A stretch of 64,000 nucleotides of DNA from Dipylidium caninum (lineage: Eukaryota; Platyhelminthes; Cestoda; Cyclophyllidea; Dipylidiidae): the NCBI GenBank assembly GCA_017562135.1, contig QEYB01001427.1, positions 372,001-436,000 of the forward strand. Reading direction: 5' to 3'. Both the position numbers and the translations under genes were made by a program. A model generated the notes under the pieces. The model was not told the origin of the DNA and did no database searches. It saw only the letters and a program-made list of their open reading frames with translations. Position 1 is the stretch's first letter; each line of letters opens with the position of its first letter. Of this stretch, positions 1-15,000 are shown one piece after another.

Positions 1-3000
1 GTCGCGAAATGAATGTCGTGGACGTGGCGCCACCTCCTCGCCTTTTGCTTCCCGGCAAGTGCCGATGTCCCGAGCACTTCCCCACGGTGGACCGCCGGTC
101 TCCACATGTCTAGTTTTTGTCTTGGTTAGCAGTCGACAGGTCTTCTCTCTGTTACTACCAAATCCCCTCGAAACGCGTAAAAGCGGTTTCCTTGAGGAAA
201 CAAGAAACAACCATAGCCAAGTGGCTGTCACAACTCCTACCTCAAATTTAGCGGTGGGTGGGTGCTTTTTTGTCAAGGCCACTCTATACGAAGAGGTCCC
301 TTTCCCAAATAGAGCGCGTTCTCCTCGGAATCTGCCGCAAAACACGTGTGATGTCTGGAGGAGGTGGAGGAGACACTCATAGGCAGCGGAAATATTTTCT
401 CCTCGTGACGGTCAGCGAATGACAATTCAGGTATTTACGATTTGTGGTTAAATCACAATTCGAGTTTACGGTGGTGGAGGAAACAATGAAAGAAGACGTG
501 TTTGGAGGGGAGTGACGGCCCTGCCCAATCAAACGAGGAATGCTTCACCATAACTGTAGGAAAAGTGAAATTAGTGCGGCGTCCGGCCGTAGGGGATGCC
601 AATCACCTCGAGGGGGCGCTGATCGTTCGACTGAACCCCCACGAAAGGGGGTCCAGCCAGTCAGCCTCACAGGCCGTTCCCAAGGAAGCAGCAAGGAATC
701 TCCCTTTCATCGAACACCTCGACCATTTCCGTAGTCAGAGCCCGGTGTCGGTCCGCCTGAATCTGAGGATCGGGAGTTGAAGACGGGGAGTAGAAACGTC
801 TGCATTACTTCTAGGCAGCGGAGAGTAGCTCAAACCGACCCAAACTCGGTCGAGAATTCCCCTATTTTCTGACACTCCACCCATTGACACGGAAAAGATG
901 CGTCTTTCCCGCCTCCCTCCCCCCATCCCTCCGAGATGCGCAAGCTCGAGTCGAGAGAATTTAGTAACATCGCCTAAAAGAGGAGCCCCCGACTCCGTGG
1001 TGACCTTCTTGCGATGCGAGGGACAGGCAGTCACTTCATTCAGGAGGTTTGACCCTCGTACAGGCAGATTTCGTCACCTTTTGCCCTCTACGCTGATTGG
1101 ACCGTTACCTGCCGGGAGATGCATCATGCTGCAGCGTCTTCGATAGGGTGATTTCTGCCTCCTTCGGTGTTCTGGAGACGTCAAACACACAGAAGAAAGT
1201 GTTGGCCAGAAGGCAAATGCACCACATGCCATGAGGCTAACTTGTCCTGTTAACAACGAAGTCCGAGGGCAAGGCGGAAGGGGAGCAGCAGTGGAAGCCG
1301 ATGATCCGGGCCTCTTCCGATGGGAGAGACGAAATACTCATTTTGGGAGGAATTAATCACCCCGACAAATGTGCAGCTACTTCCGAAACCGCCGATTCCC
1401 TACAATTCATCTCAGATTAATTTAACCCCCGGTCCATATTCAGACGAATCGTAAGAAATCACACAAAACGGGGCGGTGGCAAATAGTGTGGCAACCGCCA
1501 CTTGGGAGGACTTCTCCCGACGGACGAGTGTCCAAGTGGTCGGCGGTTGTCAAGCCTGGGATGCAAAGGGGACACGATGCAAGTCCAACATGCTCTTGAC
1601 AGCCTGTCTGCCGTCGACAGACGCGCGGGAGCAATGAATCAACCTTTCCGCGTTCTTCGGCCCTAACAAATTCGTTGTCGCACATGCCTCGAGGTGCTTT
1701 TCCGGCGCCCTCATCGGGAAGATTACAAGAAAAGAGGCGGTGCTGGTAGTAAAAATAAGACCTCTTGGAGATAAGTCAAACACACTGACACATGCACAGG
1801 CAGATGTACAAGGTCGGAGGTAGAGGGGAGGGACGAGCAGAGTCAAGAGTCGAGGGTCGCGAATACACGTTCAATGGGCGCCCGTCCCTGGGGGGCTTCT
1901 GGACAGGTTTTAAGGCGATTACTGACTCCTCTGCTTCCGCTTTTGTTTCTTACGCGAAATACGTCTCCACTTCGAAGACTGTGGGCCAAAAGAGGCGACA
2001 TTTTCCTCCACGATGGTTGACTGAAAAATAAAGAAAAAAAATAGGGACGTTGACGATTTAGCGAGAGAGAGGGAGAGAAGGATGGAAGACTGCAAACGTC
2101 TAAGTGAAGTAGGAGGTTAATTGGGGGGTGAAACGGAGCGGGGTGGCGGGGGAACCTGAGCCAAAGCAACCGGTGGTGCGGAGATGCGCGTGGCTCGAGG
2201 GCTGAACCGGTGATGAGTGATGGGCATGGCTCCGTCCAAAACTGACCAGTGCGGTGGGGGGCAACAGACACGATGGAACGCGTAGCAAACAAACGTACTG
2301 AACCCGCGACTGGACAAATCCGTGGCCTTGACACCTTTAGCGTTAAGTTACAGCACCCGTCCGTCCGTGCGTCCGTCAAAAGGATGTGCACTGGGCACCT
2401 GACAGTAGCGAAATGTCAGCATGCACGGGTTGTGTGTGTACGTGTGTGAGTCGGAGTACATAGTCCGCGGTCAGCCTCACACTCCCCGGCGCTCAAACGA
2501 AGTGGGTCCCATTTAGGGTATACGAGAAGGGGACGAGGATGATCCTGGTCCTCGCTAACCCCGTGATCCCACGGGACCTGACTACACGTGTAGAAACTTA
2601 TTCTTTCGGGGAAGGCAGGATGCCGGCAGACCCTCAGATAACTTAAGATGGAGTGACCTACCGACGTGGCCGAAGTGCATTCATCCACATCGCGTTTCGC
2701 TTTACTTTTTTCTTTTTCTCCTCTTCCGCCTACTTTATCCATCGTGGTCCCCTTCAAAAACTGCCCGCTTCGTAGAAGCCCCGATCCTGTGCGAAAACAA
2801 GGACAGATTAAAAAGAATGGCATTGTTAGTTTCCGGCAGTAGACACACTAGAATCACAGTGAACACGGGAGAAAGTGAAATTTCATTGCGTAAACCGATT
2901 TTCGCGTATTTTGAGCCGCATGACTTACCGTCGAGAGAGGGCATGGAGCAGGCGTCCGGGGAATCAGCGTCAGTGGCCAGGGCAGGAGAGGCGGACGCTG

Positions 3001-4028
3001 GTGTGAGGGAGTCCTCCCAGAAAGGGGGGAGTTACCACGACTGCCTCATCTGTCGAGGCGCGACTCAAGCTTGGCTGACACGTCGTTCCGTCATCTCCAT
3101 AGGCGACTCCCTTCGTTCTCTGCAATGAAAACAGTGAAAAGGAAGAGGAGGCGGTCTACTTTCAATGAATTTTGTTTAGATGGACAATTTTTCCGTCCGC
3201 GGCTGCCTCATGATGGCATTCCAACACCTCTCCAGTCGCAGCCTATTGGGAGTGGAGACAGGCGGAAGGAGGGAGGAGTTGCCTTTTACTTTGTGATGGC
3301 AACACAAGACCGTGGAATGAGCATCAAATCATGGAAGGTGGGAAGTTAACGAACCGCCCCGTGGCCTGACCTGCGTAGGGGCGGATGCTGAAACGAAGGC
3401 GGGGGACTATGCGCAGGTGGGATGCGGTCTCTACTCCACCCACATTTTCTTTCATCCTCAGCATCGCCTAACGTTGGGTCGACAACTCAATCTCCCTCCT
3501 CCTCCACCAACTCCTATCTATTATTTACTTCGTGGAATAAATTCAGTGAAAAAAATTAGGTTAAACCAAAAGGTGTACTGGAAGAAAGTTTAAGTTGGGA
3601 GCGGAGGGGGCGGGGGGGGGAAACCGTGCAGAGTCACCCCCATGAGCAGAGCAGTGAAGACTTCGGGAGGAGCGTGTGCGGGCGTTCTGGGTGCGTGCGA
3701 CAACAAAGCAATTTGCCACATGATTGATTGACCACGCCTCTCTACATGCTAAAATCTGTGTTTGCGGTAAATTTCCACATCACACGCTGTGCCTGAGGGT
3801 TAAAATTGGAAATGGGGCCACACGAGTCTTTCAGTGTTTAAGGCACGGACACTCGAATGGAGGGGATATGCAGCCTAGAGGGCAGTGTGAGACAAGGAAA
3901 GGAGTAGGCGAGGAAAAAGGCGATAGACGAAGAGGTGATGGACGCGAAAACAGTTGAAAAAAGGGAAATGATGGTGAGAAGGTTGATTGAGAGGCTTGTG
4001 GAGTCGAGGTGAATAGGCTTTAACTTAC
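1..4028. other. No recognisable gene; probably downstream part of SUCO
   Basis: The stretch has several overlapping open frames on both strands but none with a family motif, consistent codon use or a convincing splice chain. SUCO runs toward this end and still lacks its cytoplasmic tail and stop, so the last exon or exons and the 3' UTR probably lie here. The sequence is moderately GC-rich with purine-rich and pyrimidine-rich tracts. Confidence 0.4.
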
Positions 4029-7000
4029 GGTCATCACAGAGAAACAAGTTCCGCCGGTACAGATTTCGCAAGTGGGTGTCAAAGCAGAGGGCGAAGGGTT
4101 GGGCAGACAGCGACGGAGTGCGCTGCGAAGGAAGACCACGTAGACGAAAGTCTGCGCCAATACTGCCAGGCAGACGTGCAGCAAGCACAGGAGAAAGCTC
4201 TGTCGGCGTGAATACAGATAGATTAATTGAGGTCGGAATGAATGGGAGAGTGAAGGACCGAGGTAAAGGAAAAGGGAGAAGATGGATAAGTCAACAATAA
4301 GAAGGAACACCAAGTGAGGACCCAATAAAGAAATAATAGGTCGAAATAGATGCACGACTGGCTGATAATATGTAAACCAATGAAAAGAAGGCAGAGGGGA
4401 GAAAGAAAGGTGCTGCTTCAGACGGGAGGACGGACAGTTAGAAACTCACCTCCGAAAGCAACAAGCATCTCAGATGGCGCGAAAGTAAAATCATGAAAAA
4501 TTTCCCCATATCAGCAGCACGCCAATGTCTCGCCTCCTCTTCCCCAATTCCCTGCTGCCTCTTCAACCGCCTGCCACTGAGGAGGAGAGACGCCTGGGGC
4601 GAAAGATGCGTCTCCATGGCATGCGACCTCGACGATAGTTCACCCCTTGACGATGTCTGTCTGAGCGCAGGGAGAGTGGTCGCATTGGATGTGCAACCGA
4701 GGCCGCACTTGCCGCTTCTGTCAGCAGTGTAATTCACCGAGAATTCACAAGTGCTTCTCGATTTCGTACAATCAGTTTTGGAGCCTGAGGTAGGACAATC
4801 AGCAAGAGTGTAGGCTGAAGCGGCAGGGGACTGGAAGAAGATAGACCAGAGGATCGATTGAAGGTCCACGCCTGAGGTGGACGGTGAAGAGTAGGGCCGT
4901 CGAAACCGTGGAACTGGGGATGACATGAATGGGGTGGAATCTGAAAGAAAGAAGTTAAAAAGACTGAAACGGGACAAAGCTGGATGAACACATGTAGACG
5001 AATGAGGACAACAGGAGGGCTAGGGGAGAGGGAGGCGCAAATTAACCCATAAGGTCTTCCGCCGGCGCCCATGGCGTCTTTGAGTGGTTGAATCGCCATC
5101 TGTCGACCTATTAACACACACGCGCCTGAGGTAAGGAGCATAGGCAAAGACTCGCAACGTTCCACCCTCTTCAAATTAGGTGTGTAAGAATAGCGTCTTG
5201 CTGCAACACCCACCACACCTCTTCTGTCAGAATACTTTCAGTGCCGAATGACTCGATACTTCAGAAGGCTATTCTCATGGTATACTTTCGGTGAAAGTGG
5301 GAATGCCTTCCACCTGTCAGGGTGAGTTGTCTGGGCAGGCATTCCGAGGGTAAAAAAAGGGGGAAACGTCAACTCAGACTGAGAAAACCGAGGCCCCAGT
5401 CCACAGCATCACCTTGTCCTGGTAAAATCCGACGCACTAATCCGATGCAGATTCGGGTGAGCGTGACTGAAGTGAGATAAAACTCGACATTCCACGTCCC
5501 CCATGTCTGGCGAGCCCCCCTTTCGTCCGGGCTGGCCGAGCAGGAGCCAGGTACAACTTCAAAGCCGTACGTTAAGACTGCGTGGCTAGGCAATGGCACC
5601 CATCGCAGCGCTCAGCGTTGATGAAAGTGTGCGTATAAGAGGCAAGGCAGTATTACTCTCTTTATTGTCTTGGAATGACCCAAAAAACCACTGTGACGTG
5701 TTTCAACAAGACGGCAGAGCATTCAGGAGTCAGGTTAAGGGCTGAAACTGCAAGCAGGACTCTACAGTAAATGACTGCGCCTAAGACTGCTGCCGTAGTG
5801 GTAACACACATCTGTTAAAAACAAATGGAATGTGAAAGACTAGATCGGGTAGGCGAGACAAGAGGATGATCTTCCACAAACGCGTTAACAGCTTGGGATG
5901 CAAAGGACCGAGACGCCCGAGCGCAAAGACGGTGTACACAATTTCCTACTAGAATACATATGCTTCCAAAGGGGGACCAGAGAAAAAAAGGGGGGGTGAG
6001 AGGGAGGGGGAGGAATTCTTTCATATAAAAAAGGTAAAATGACTCACAATTGGACGAGTGGGTGAGCGCAACCACTCGTTGTTCAGCGAGGATGTGAAGC
6101 AATTTCGTTAACTGCGCCTCCAGGGCATCGATACGCTCCTGCTGGAGCAAATCGCGCTCCTCGGCGCCCTTCGCCGTGGCCTTCAACCAGGCGGTGGTGA
6201 GATTAAAGGATGCCGACAGACGCTCTGTTTGACGCTTGTAGCTTTGGCTTAACTCCTCCAAGTACCTGGTGCAAGAATAGGCAAACATGTGCTCGGTATA
6301 CTTCAAACGCAACAATAGGCGCTTTGGACTAGAGCCCGTTTGCTCCACATGGTAGTGCATGACAGGAGAAAGACTCCGCTCACCTCATACTGACAGAGAC
6401 GTCAGATTGGAGTTGGAGGACTTTGTTGTTGAGACGCATGTACACAGTTTCCTTCCAGGAGCCCCCCATCGCTGCTGGTAGAACCACTTCCCTTTCCGCT
6501 TCTCTTTCCGCCTTTACCGACTCCGACTCCACCATCATCGGCGCCTCCGCCTCCCTCTCTTGACTCGAAAGCTGTTCAGATGGTGTTGTTTGCGAGATGC
6601 CATCTGCAGTCTCCTCCGCCCATACTCTGCCCTCATCGACGTTGGAAGGAAAGGGGGGAACAGAAGAAGAGGGTGGGGGAGTTTGTGTAATCGCTTCTTC
6701 CCCCTCGCTACCCTCCTCTTTTGTTTTCAAAACACTCTCAGAGAGAGAAAGTGGGGCTTTTGACGACGGTGGTCGGAGAGGTGGAACCGAAGAGAAGTCA
6801 TTGGACGAAGCAGACGACCCGTTTTCAATCTAGTGATGGAACACATAACAGAAAGAAATGTTGTAGAGAGCCATTTTTAATTTTATTTTCGGTAATTGGC
6901 ATCTTTCAGCCCCGGTTACCAGGTAAATTCATAAGCTCCTCTATGACAGAAGTGGAAGAATCACAGAGAGACCGATTCTTAAAACTATGGAAAGTAAACA

Positions 7001-9030
7001 AAATTCCAATTTGGATACATATATCAAGAGATCGAGATGAATTTATTGCGACGAAAAAGATTCTACAAATGCTCGAATATGCATTTCTTAAAACTCTAGA
7101 AAAGGGGACAGGTCGCCAAGTATATCAAACGACAAATTTACCCACGAGAACGTTTTCTGCAGGAATTAATCAGTGGGAAATAGCCAAGGCAAGAACAGAT
7201 GTAAAGCCTGGAAGGTGAGAAGGAAAGAAGATGGAGTAGAGGATAACTCACGAGATCCTCTTTCCCCGTTTCTGGGTCAGAAGCTTTGAAGTCATCATGA
7301 AAAGGCTTTATTGGAGAGGACACAGTCGTAGTGAGAGGAGCACGATGGTAAAGGAAATTGGGCAAGGGGAGTGGCTTCCCCATCGCCCTCTCTGTTAAAG
7401 CAGCCGGCCAACGGTCCAAGGCAGAGGTTAGGTTTCGATACGCGACTGACAACCGCTGAAAGAAGAGGAGAGCATTCACTGAGCCCATGGTGGAGGTGAG
7501 GTTGAGGAGGAAGGCAGCCGCAGTACAGTCGGTCCAAGCGCGGTGTGACACAGACAGCATGCGAAGGGGAGTGGAGGTGGGAAGAGACAGAAGACATTGT
7601 GCCAGATGCCAGAGACCGAGCGATCTGGTCTCCATGGCAGAAGACGGGGTGACATTAGCATAAGGCGCGAATGCAGAGAAGACGTAGATGACGGAGTAAA
7701 AGTCCTCGGTAGTCGGGTTTTCATGGTCATTGGAGGCGATGGAATTAATCAGGGTTGCGGTGGAACCTAAAATAAAAGAAGAAACCATTGGAACCCTTTC
7801 AATCAGCAACAACCAGTAGACCCACTCGTTGAACCCCATCTCTTAACCCTAAGCAGCACTGGAAGTAGTCAACACGGCAGTTACGACATCAAGAGAATTG
7901 GACAAGCGGCACTCGACCACACTTCGCCACCCCTCATCAAAATTAACCAAATGCATGCAATATTGGAGGTGAGGTGACACCCTTCTGTCGTTACTCCCAC
8001 GCAAAGAAGAAATAGATGCACACACACACAGACGCACGCTACCATTCGCATCGCCACCCCACTCACTCACACACACACACACGCACACACACACACACAA
8101 TGTGGCCCACTCAATTGGCACTTGGACCGGTTTACGCGTCCCCACATTTCCCGAGGGTGGACACGACACGAGTGCCGCCGCTGCACAGGAGAAGGCAGCC
8201 GACAAGTGGACGTGTGTCGAGGACATGCAAACACGCAACGCTAAGCGTAGTGCGGGCGCATTCGCCCCCACAGCCGAACACCTCGGGGACAGATGAAGAA
8301 GAGGCGAGCAGAGCAGCAGCGGTAGCAGCAGCAACGGCAGAGGACGATGTTGTGATGCGGTGCGGTGTCATGTGGCAAAAGTGACGGGACGCCCATTCCG
8401 CAGCACAAAAGAAGCCTTTGTGAAATGGCTGCAACGAAGGGCAGACGAGTCGACTCCCTCGACTCGACTCGACTCGACTGTCTCGCGCCATCTTGAGAAA
8501 CACCTGAGTCGCTCATTGGTGCCTTCAGTGTGAATGAAGCCCATGAAGGGGGCTGTGTAGCAGCGTCACCTATTGTGCACAGCGTGAAGGGTGAAGCGAG
8601 AGGCGTGAAGAAGAGCTTCGAAGGCTTTACGCGGGGGGGGGAAGGGGGGAGGCGCTGCGTGCTGCTGGTGTGCGCAGTGTCAGCAGTGTCGTGAGAACAG
8701 TGCCACCGCGACGAAGGAAACGTGCCCCAGTGCGGTGGACGTTAGATTCGCCTCCTAAGCGGACGAAAGCACCTGCGAGTGCATATTCGGTCATCCCGAG
8801 CAGGTGGGAAGGCCTGGGCGGACGGCGCGAGGACGAACCCTCACAAGTGCTGTGGCGCGCTTTGGTGCACTGTCAATTGCACCCTCGTCGGTTGAGAACA
8901 CACAGCCGGGAGCGCTGTCAAACACGAAGGCAGATTCTCTTCCACCCCCTGTGCCCCGTCCCCTCTCCCCATCCCAACGTCTTTTCTCCTCTTCTGGCAG
9001 GTTCACGAGAGTGTCCTTTCGAGATGGTCA

Positions 9031-9062
<32 letters not shown>

Positions 9063-12000
9063 TGTGCGTGCGTGCCGAGATCACTTCTTGTCGATAGGGC
9101 TTTGGCATATCACGGCCTGCACCGATCCTCACTGCCACCTCCGTGCCGCACACTGTAGGTTCATCATCGAGACCTGCGAGCCCGTTCAACTGGCCACCAT
9201 CCAAATCGCCAACTACGAGCTCTTCTCCTCGCGCTGCAAGACTTTCCGTGTCTTTGTCAGCGACCGGTGAGTGGTCCTCTTTGTCGCCTCCCTCCCTCCC
9301 TCCACCCCTTCCGCCCCTCCCCCGCCTCCTCACTTGCCACGACACAACGGGAACCCCTCTTCGCATCACTTCCATGTCGATGCATTTGTTGTCTGTGGCG
9401 AGCAGACGCCAGTCTGTTTCCCTCTCCTCCCCGTGTTCCAGAGAAGTGGCACTTTGGTGCATCCAACACATGCAAGCACAACATGTTGCCCATGACATGA
9501 AATGACTCGCATCGGTCCACCTTGCCTCCGCCCACCCGTGGGTGGACGACATCTCTCCATCGGTTACCACCTCCCACTTCCCACTTCCCACCTCACACCT
9601 TCACCTACCATCCACCACCGCATTTCCCACTCGCCTCGCTTCGCCTCGCCTTACATTCACCTCAACTCACTTGCTCCTTTCACATGCTCTAATTCACCTC
9701 TTCCACGTCTCGATGACACTACCAATGAGGCGTCCACAACGCTCTCGTTCCCCTTCCCCCTTCCTCCCCTCCCCACCCCCTAGTCAAGTCCGTTGCCACT
9801 TTGAATGATGCAGTCAGCGCATCTGTGTCATGGTGCGCGGAGTGACGTGGAGAGGAAGTGGAAGTCTACCTGCCGAGGAGGGGGTGGGGGCAGAATTCGC
9901 CACCTACACTGTTTCCCAACATCCCACCTGGCGTCAGTCAGTTCACAGCCTCGGGACGTTAGGGCCAGGCTCCGAGGTCCACTTTCCATCGGTGAATGGT
10001 GCCCTCATCGGCTGCATCGCCACGGTCGTCGCGGTCGGTTGAGCTCATGTCAAATGGCAAGGCGAGTGTTGAAACACTGGGGCAGCAGTGCAGTTGCGTG
10101 CACTTGCACCTCGGTGTGGAGGCGATGTGAAGCGGCAGCAGAGTGCCAGCATCAAATAACAACGAAAACAACAACAAGGGCAACAAAATCAACAATGGTG
10201 GAGTCGGCGTTCTCTTGACCCTGTATCGGCTCGTCCTGCGTCGTCCGCCCAGTGGAACAGGGCTCCAACAAATCTTTCCACTTTCTACGGAAAAAACTAA
10301 TTGCACGCCATCTTGTTTGCACCTTCGTTCCAAACCCCCGAAGAGCGATATATTCCTTACCCGCCTCATGTTATCACGCAATGGGCTACCAAGTCAACCA
10401 AAATCATTGCGTTTTGTGGTATCAGTGTTAGAGTCACTAAATAATGAAATGGCTCCATTATTACGACTTATTCTTCTACCCCAACCAAAAATACTGGAAG
10501 GGCCGAGGCACCCTTTAGCAAAAAAAAATCTCTAAGGGAAAAGGGGGCAGGGTGTTGGCGGAATATTTTTGAGTACGCACTCGGTCGAGATTATTAGTTC
10601 GACGATGGCGTACGGAATTGACGACAAAAAACTAGATTGCGGAGCAGGAAGATTGGGTGACAGGCGAGCCGGAGGAAAGGAGAGACGCGCTGGTGTCAAA
10701 CGCATGTGCTATGAAATAAATAGTTGAGCACCAAGGTCCGAGAGGTTGACCGAGACGCCAACGTCTGTACGGAGAAGTGTAGCGCTCCAGCTCGTCGTTC
10801 GGGCACCTAACCTGTTCTCTGGCCAGCATCGAACTCGCCAGGCGGAAATCTGTCCAACCCGTCAGGTCGTGCACGCATAGACGGAGAAAATTTCACCTCG
10901 TTCAAAACACACACCACTCAGGCCAAATCATGCATTCACCCAGGTTATTTTAACGCTTTTATTCACTCAAACGTCAATTTCTTCCATCAACATTCCATTA
11001 TGCGTACGTCAAACCGCTCCTCCCCATCCTCCTCCTTTCATTCATCCTGTGCACATCGCTTTGATTTGCTAAAATGTGCTCCTACCTCTGAGTTGTCTGG
11101 GAATCAAGCTATCTTAGGCGAGATGCCTCGACAACAGAGCCCTGGGAGTCGGGAGAAGCCCCATGAAGTTATCGAGTCACGAGTAGACTGAATTGGGAGA
11201 CGTGTCTCACAGGCCGATGCGGAGGGGAGCAGGACAACCAGGGTGGAAGCGGAGCGTGGCGCGTGGCAGGGGACTCACCTTCAAGATGCAGCGAGGAGCT
11301 CTTGGCGCCGATGGCACTCTGGAGGACACTCATGATGAACCCTACCGAAGACGGAGCGAAAAGGGAGGAAGGAAACAATGGCATCATGTTCTTCAGTGTT
11401 AAGAAAGAAAAGTTAAGTGTTGGCAATTGTTAGAACAAGTCTGATTCACCTACTAAGGGGTGGTTTGGCGAAGGTCCCGCGTTAGGTGATCTGTCTAAGA
11501 TAAATCAACAATATGACAGAGAAAAGTGTATCCATTTACGAGTAAGCTAAGAAAACAAGGCTTCAACAAACAAAGGACCTATGAATGCGGGGAAGTGGGT
11601 GATGGGTGGCTCTCCGGCACAGATTAATCGGCCGATGGGAGGGAGATGAAAAGCGCCATTCGGGCGAGAAAATAAGGCTTCAAGTGGGCGACTTGGATGA
11701 TGCAGTGGTTAAGGCGGGCTTAGTGCATCCATCTGGCCTATTTGGCGGCATAATTGCCCTTTTGAGGAGCAGAACACGCAAGCCAAGTGCGGCATAGAAA
11801 AGCCGAGCCTTTACGATTCCGACAATACAACGAAAGCGGCTCAATGCCACCAGTGAAGTAGGAATGCACTGTGAATTATATTCGCGTCAGTGAAGAGATT
11901 TAGGGCCTTTGGCGGTCCAACAGCCATTACAACCAGTGGTCTATTCAGTTGAGTGGATTCGAATTTATTTTAGCTAATCTGACCAGTGTCGAAAAAGGGA

Positions 12001-15000
12001 AGTTGGTCCTCTCGTCTCCAATCGCGCTACCGACATGGGAGAGGGTTGGAAAAACAGTAAGGATGGAAACAATGGAAGATTATTTCTACGCTAGAATCTC
12101 AGTCATCTCAGCGGTGTGAGGAAAATACAGTTCCACTTTCCGGCGAGACATGGTCAAAGTGAAGCGAGGGCCAGTGCCGAGAATAGAAGTGTTCGTAGAC
12201 TCACGAGTAGCATGTTGCCATAAACCCGACGACTTAGGCGGAGGCGGAGTTGCCTTATGCTCACTGCCCTCTCCATATTCGCAGTCCCGACTGTCGGCTG
12301 GAAGGAAGAAGGGAGACGATTAAAGGCGCACACGCTTGAGAAAGACAAGAGTGGATAAGGGAAGAATCGGGGAATTCACCTCTACTCCTCGCGTCCTCTT
12401 CCTCGACCGAGCTTTGGTTGACAGGCGGGTCGACTACCGCCTTAGGGCCTCGCTTCGTTTTCTTCTTCTTGGTCTGCTGCTTCGATGATGGCTTGTGAGA
12501 CGAGACAGACGGGGTGGTCATGGTTTCCTTTGCCTCCTGGTGGCTGTGAGAGGCTTCCGCATGAGTCGTGTTCACCATCGAAGTGCTGTTGTCACCTGGA
12601 AGGGAGGAAAAGAGGGATGAAAGACACCTCCAGCTTATTATAGTACATGGTTACTATAATACCTGAAGGGTTAACGCAAATACAATGGGGAACTACGAAA
12701 ATAAGTAGACGACAGGAGAAAAAAAAGTGTAAATAAGTGGATGGTAGTGGGGAACCTCAATCGAATGGACAACTGACCAAAGGTTAGAGGAAACGAGATT
12801 AGCGACAGTCGACATCGAGATGAAAGGAGAATTGAGTAGAAGACGAGGTACGCGTAGTAGCAAATAAGTGTAGAGGGGGGTAAGACAATCATGTGGAGAG
12901 AACTAAAGGGGAGGGGGAGGAGGGGCAAAAGCATGCCATTGAGATCACCTTCCCCCTCTCCGACGGGCGGCAGATGGTCATTGGCGGGGGGAGATGTGCT
13001 CGACGGTGACGGCAGTCCGGGTTCATCCATCTCGTCCGAACCGAGACCGAAGAGACGCACCATAGTGATGGGGCAAAAGTGTTCATTTCCGTGGTGGTCG
13101 AGAATTTCGAACTGGGAAAGAGGAAGGATAAATGCCATTAAGAGACAGAATGGTGAGCCGTCACTATCGAACAACAGTTATAAACCTTGACATATTTGAT
13201 AAGACGACCGGTTCCACTGTTGGGGATGTGGAAGCTCTGCAAACCTTTGACGTCTTGAGCCTGGAAAGTCCCAATCTGCTCCCATTGTTTGGCCGGATAT
13301 CTGGGAGGAAAGAGAAAAAAGTTGTTTGGCACAGCAGGAGGATGCCCATTTAGTGATTAGCGCGGTTTATGCAAGCCCGGCAAAGTTCATGGAGTCGCGA
13401 AAAGTGGAGGCGATTAAAAAACTATTCGCATTAGCATTACTGCAATCCACGATAATCTCCAAAAAGTCTTCTTTCTACTCTCTCTCTCTGAGAGAAAAGG
13501 GGACGAGAGTGTGGTCGAAGAGATTACAATTTATCTCCTTATCCGTTTAATTACACATTAACTAACAAGTGTATGTGTTCGATCCGCTCCTCCGATGGCA
13601 GATGATAGTAGACATTGCGAAATTTCTACGCCCTGGAGTTTATTATCACTTCACATCGCCATCCAATTTCAAGGAGCGAGAAAATAGCCTCGAATTCTAC
13701 AACTTCTGGCTACTTCAAAGGCCCAGCAATCCAGATGACTGCCACAGGAACGATGTTATTCGAATGTGCCTCCTTCTCACTGCCGAGTTCTGTCGGGCAG
13801 AGTGAGTTGATGAGCAAAGTTGGGCCTGAAGGGAGGTTTAACGTCAGTCCGGACATGTCGACTTCACAATTTCAGGCCCGTTGCGTTCGTCTCCTGCCAT
13901 TAGACTCACCAAAGCATCCGACACTCGACAGTGGCTGCCTTTTAGGACCACGTGAGGGAAGCGAAGCAGAAAATGGAGGAAGTGGACCCAAAAGATGAGG
14001 GAGGAAGGGGGTCAAGAGTCATTTACGCCAGGGGAAGAGTGAAATTGTTGGAGAATACATGGAAGCGGGTACATTTTGGGTGTGACTGTTTAGTGGAGCA
14101 TGAAATGTCATTCAACAGAGGTTCTCGCCGAATCAAGGAGACGGCTCTCGTCTAGTGGCTAGAGGCCACGCGGTGCCCAATTCAACACCCTTCCCCTCGG
14201 TTTCGACACAACAGTAAGTCACAAACTTTCACTCCAATTAGGACCTACTTCGGAAATGCAAAAAAAAATGCGGGCAAGGCGTCCTTCTGACAAAAAAAGA
14301 GGAAGTGGTGGGGCTCCGCGCAGAGGGGAGAAGACAGCGATGGATGGAGTAAGTTTGTAGAATGTGATCTGCGCGTGTTATGTGGGGTCATCAACCTCAG
14401 CTTAGGAAAATCGCTGACCGAACCTCACGTAATGCCGTAGATGAGGATTTAATAACGAATGACCTCTGACATAAATGGGTGGTATTCGATCAGCAGACAC
14501 CGCTACACGTTCGGTCTTTCTCGTCTCCTCGACAACTCCAGCACCACCGGGTTTCGCTAAATACACCGAACACTTAGCCGAAGAAGTGAGCCAACCACAT
14601 CTGACGGATTGGGGAAATCTCAGTTAGTTGCTACAGGGTCTGGCGAGAAGAGTGCATCCGAGTGAGCCGGTAGCCAAGGCCATTTCAGAAACAAAATGGA
14701 CAGATTTAGAAATACGTACCAGTAGACGAAACCAATCATTCGGGGCCTCTCACCTTGACCCAATGTCACGGTCAGGAGTAGAGGATGCGACCAACGCAGA
14801 CAGAGGTCCACTGTGTTGCTAAGGCCGAGGAAGCGACCGTAACCCCGAGGGAGGCACGCTTAACTTCACTCCACACACACACACATACACTGCAGTAACA
14901 CCAGCTGAAGTTTCTATACAATAACTGCAGTTGGTATAGAAGTTACCCACAAGTCAAAAAGGTTTGAGTGATGTCCCCACACTTTCCTCCTTAAATCCTT

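Larger units (their letters stand above)
7806..10219 (+). repeat. Inverted repeat 1, left arm (antisense to SUCO)
   Basis: The reverse complement of this block matches 15692-18150 over almost its whole length, with scattered substitutions and small indels. Shared landmarks are the telomere-proximal-looking CTTAACCCTAAGCAGC start, the CA microsatellite, the GACTC pentamer run, the CT/TG tract before the SUN exon copy, and the AACAACAAC stretch near the far end. It lies in the SUCO intron between exons 11279 and 7766. Identity looks high by eye; I could not compute it. Confidence 0.93.

Noticed and set aside
1843..2391. 182-codon minus-strand open frame
   Set aside because: No domain, no splice context, and composition follows a pyrimidine-rich tract.
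4438..4977. Minus-strand 179-codon frame as a SUCO exon
   Set aside because: It lies between the coiled-coil and membrane exons where one might expect coding sequence, but no splice pair joins it in phase and it matches no part of the family.
8019..9066. CA/TG runs as a CRISPR-like or minisatellite array
   Set aside because: They are plain dinucleotide microsatellites without spacers.
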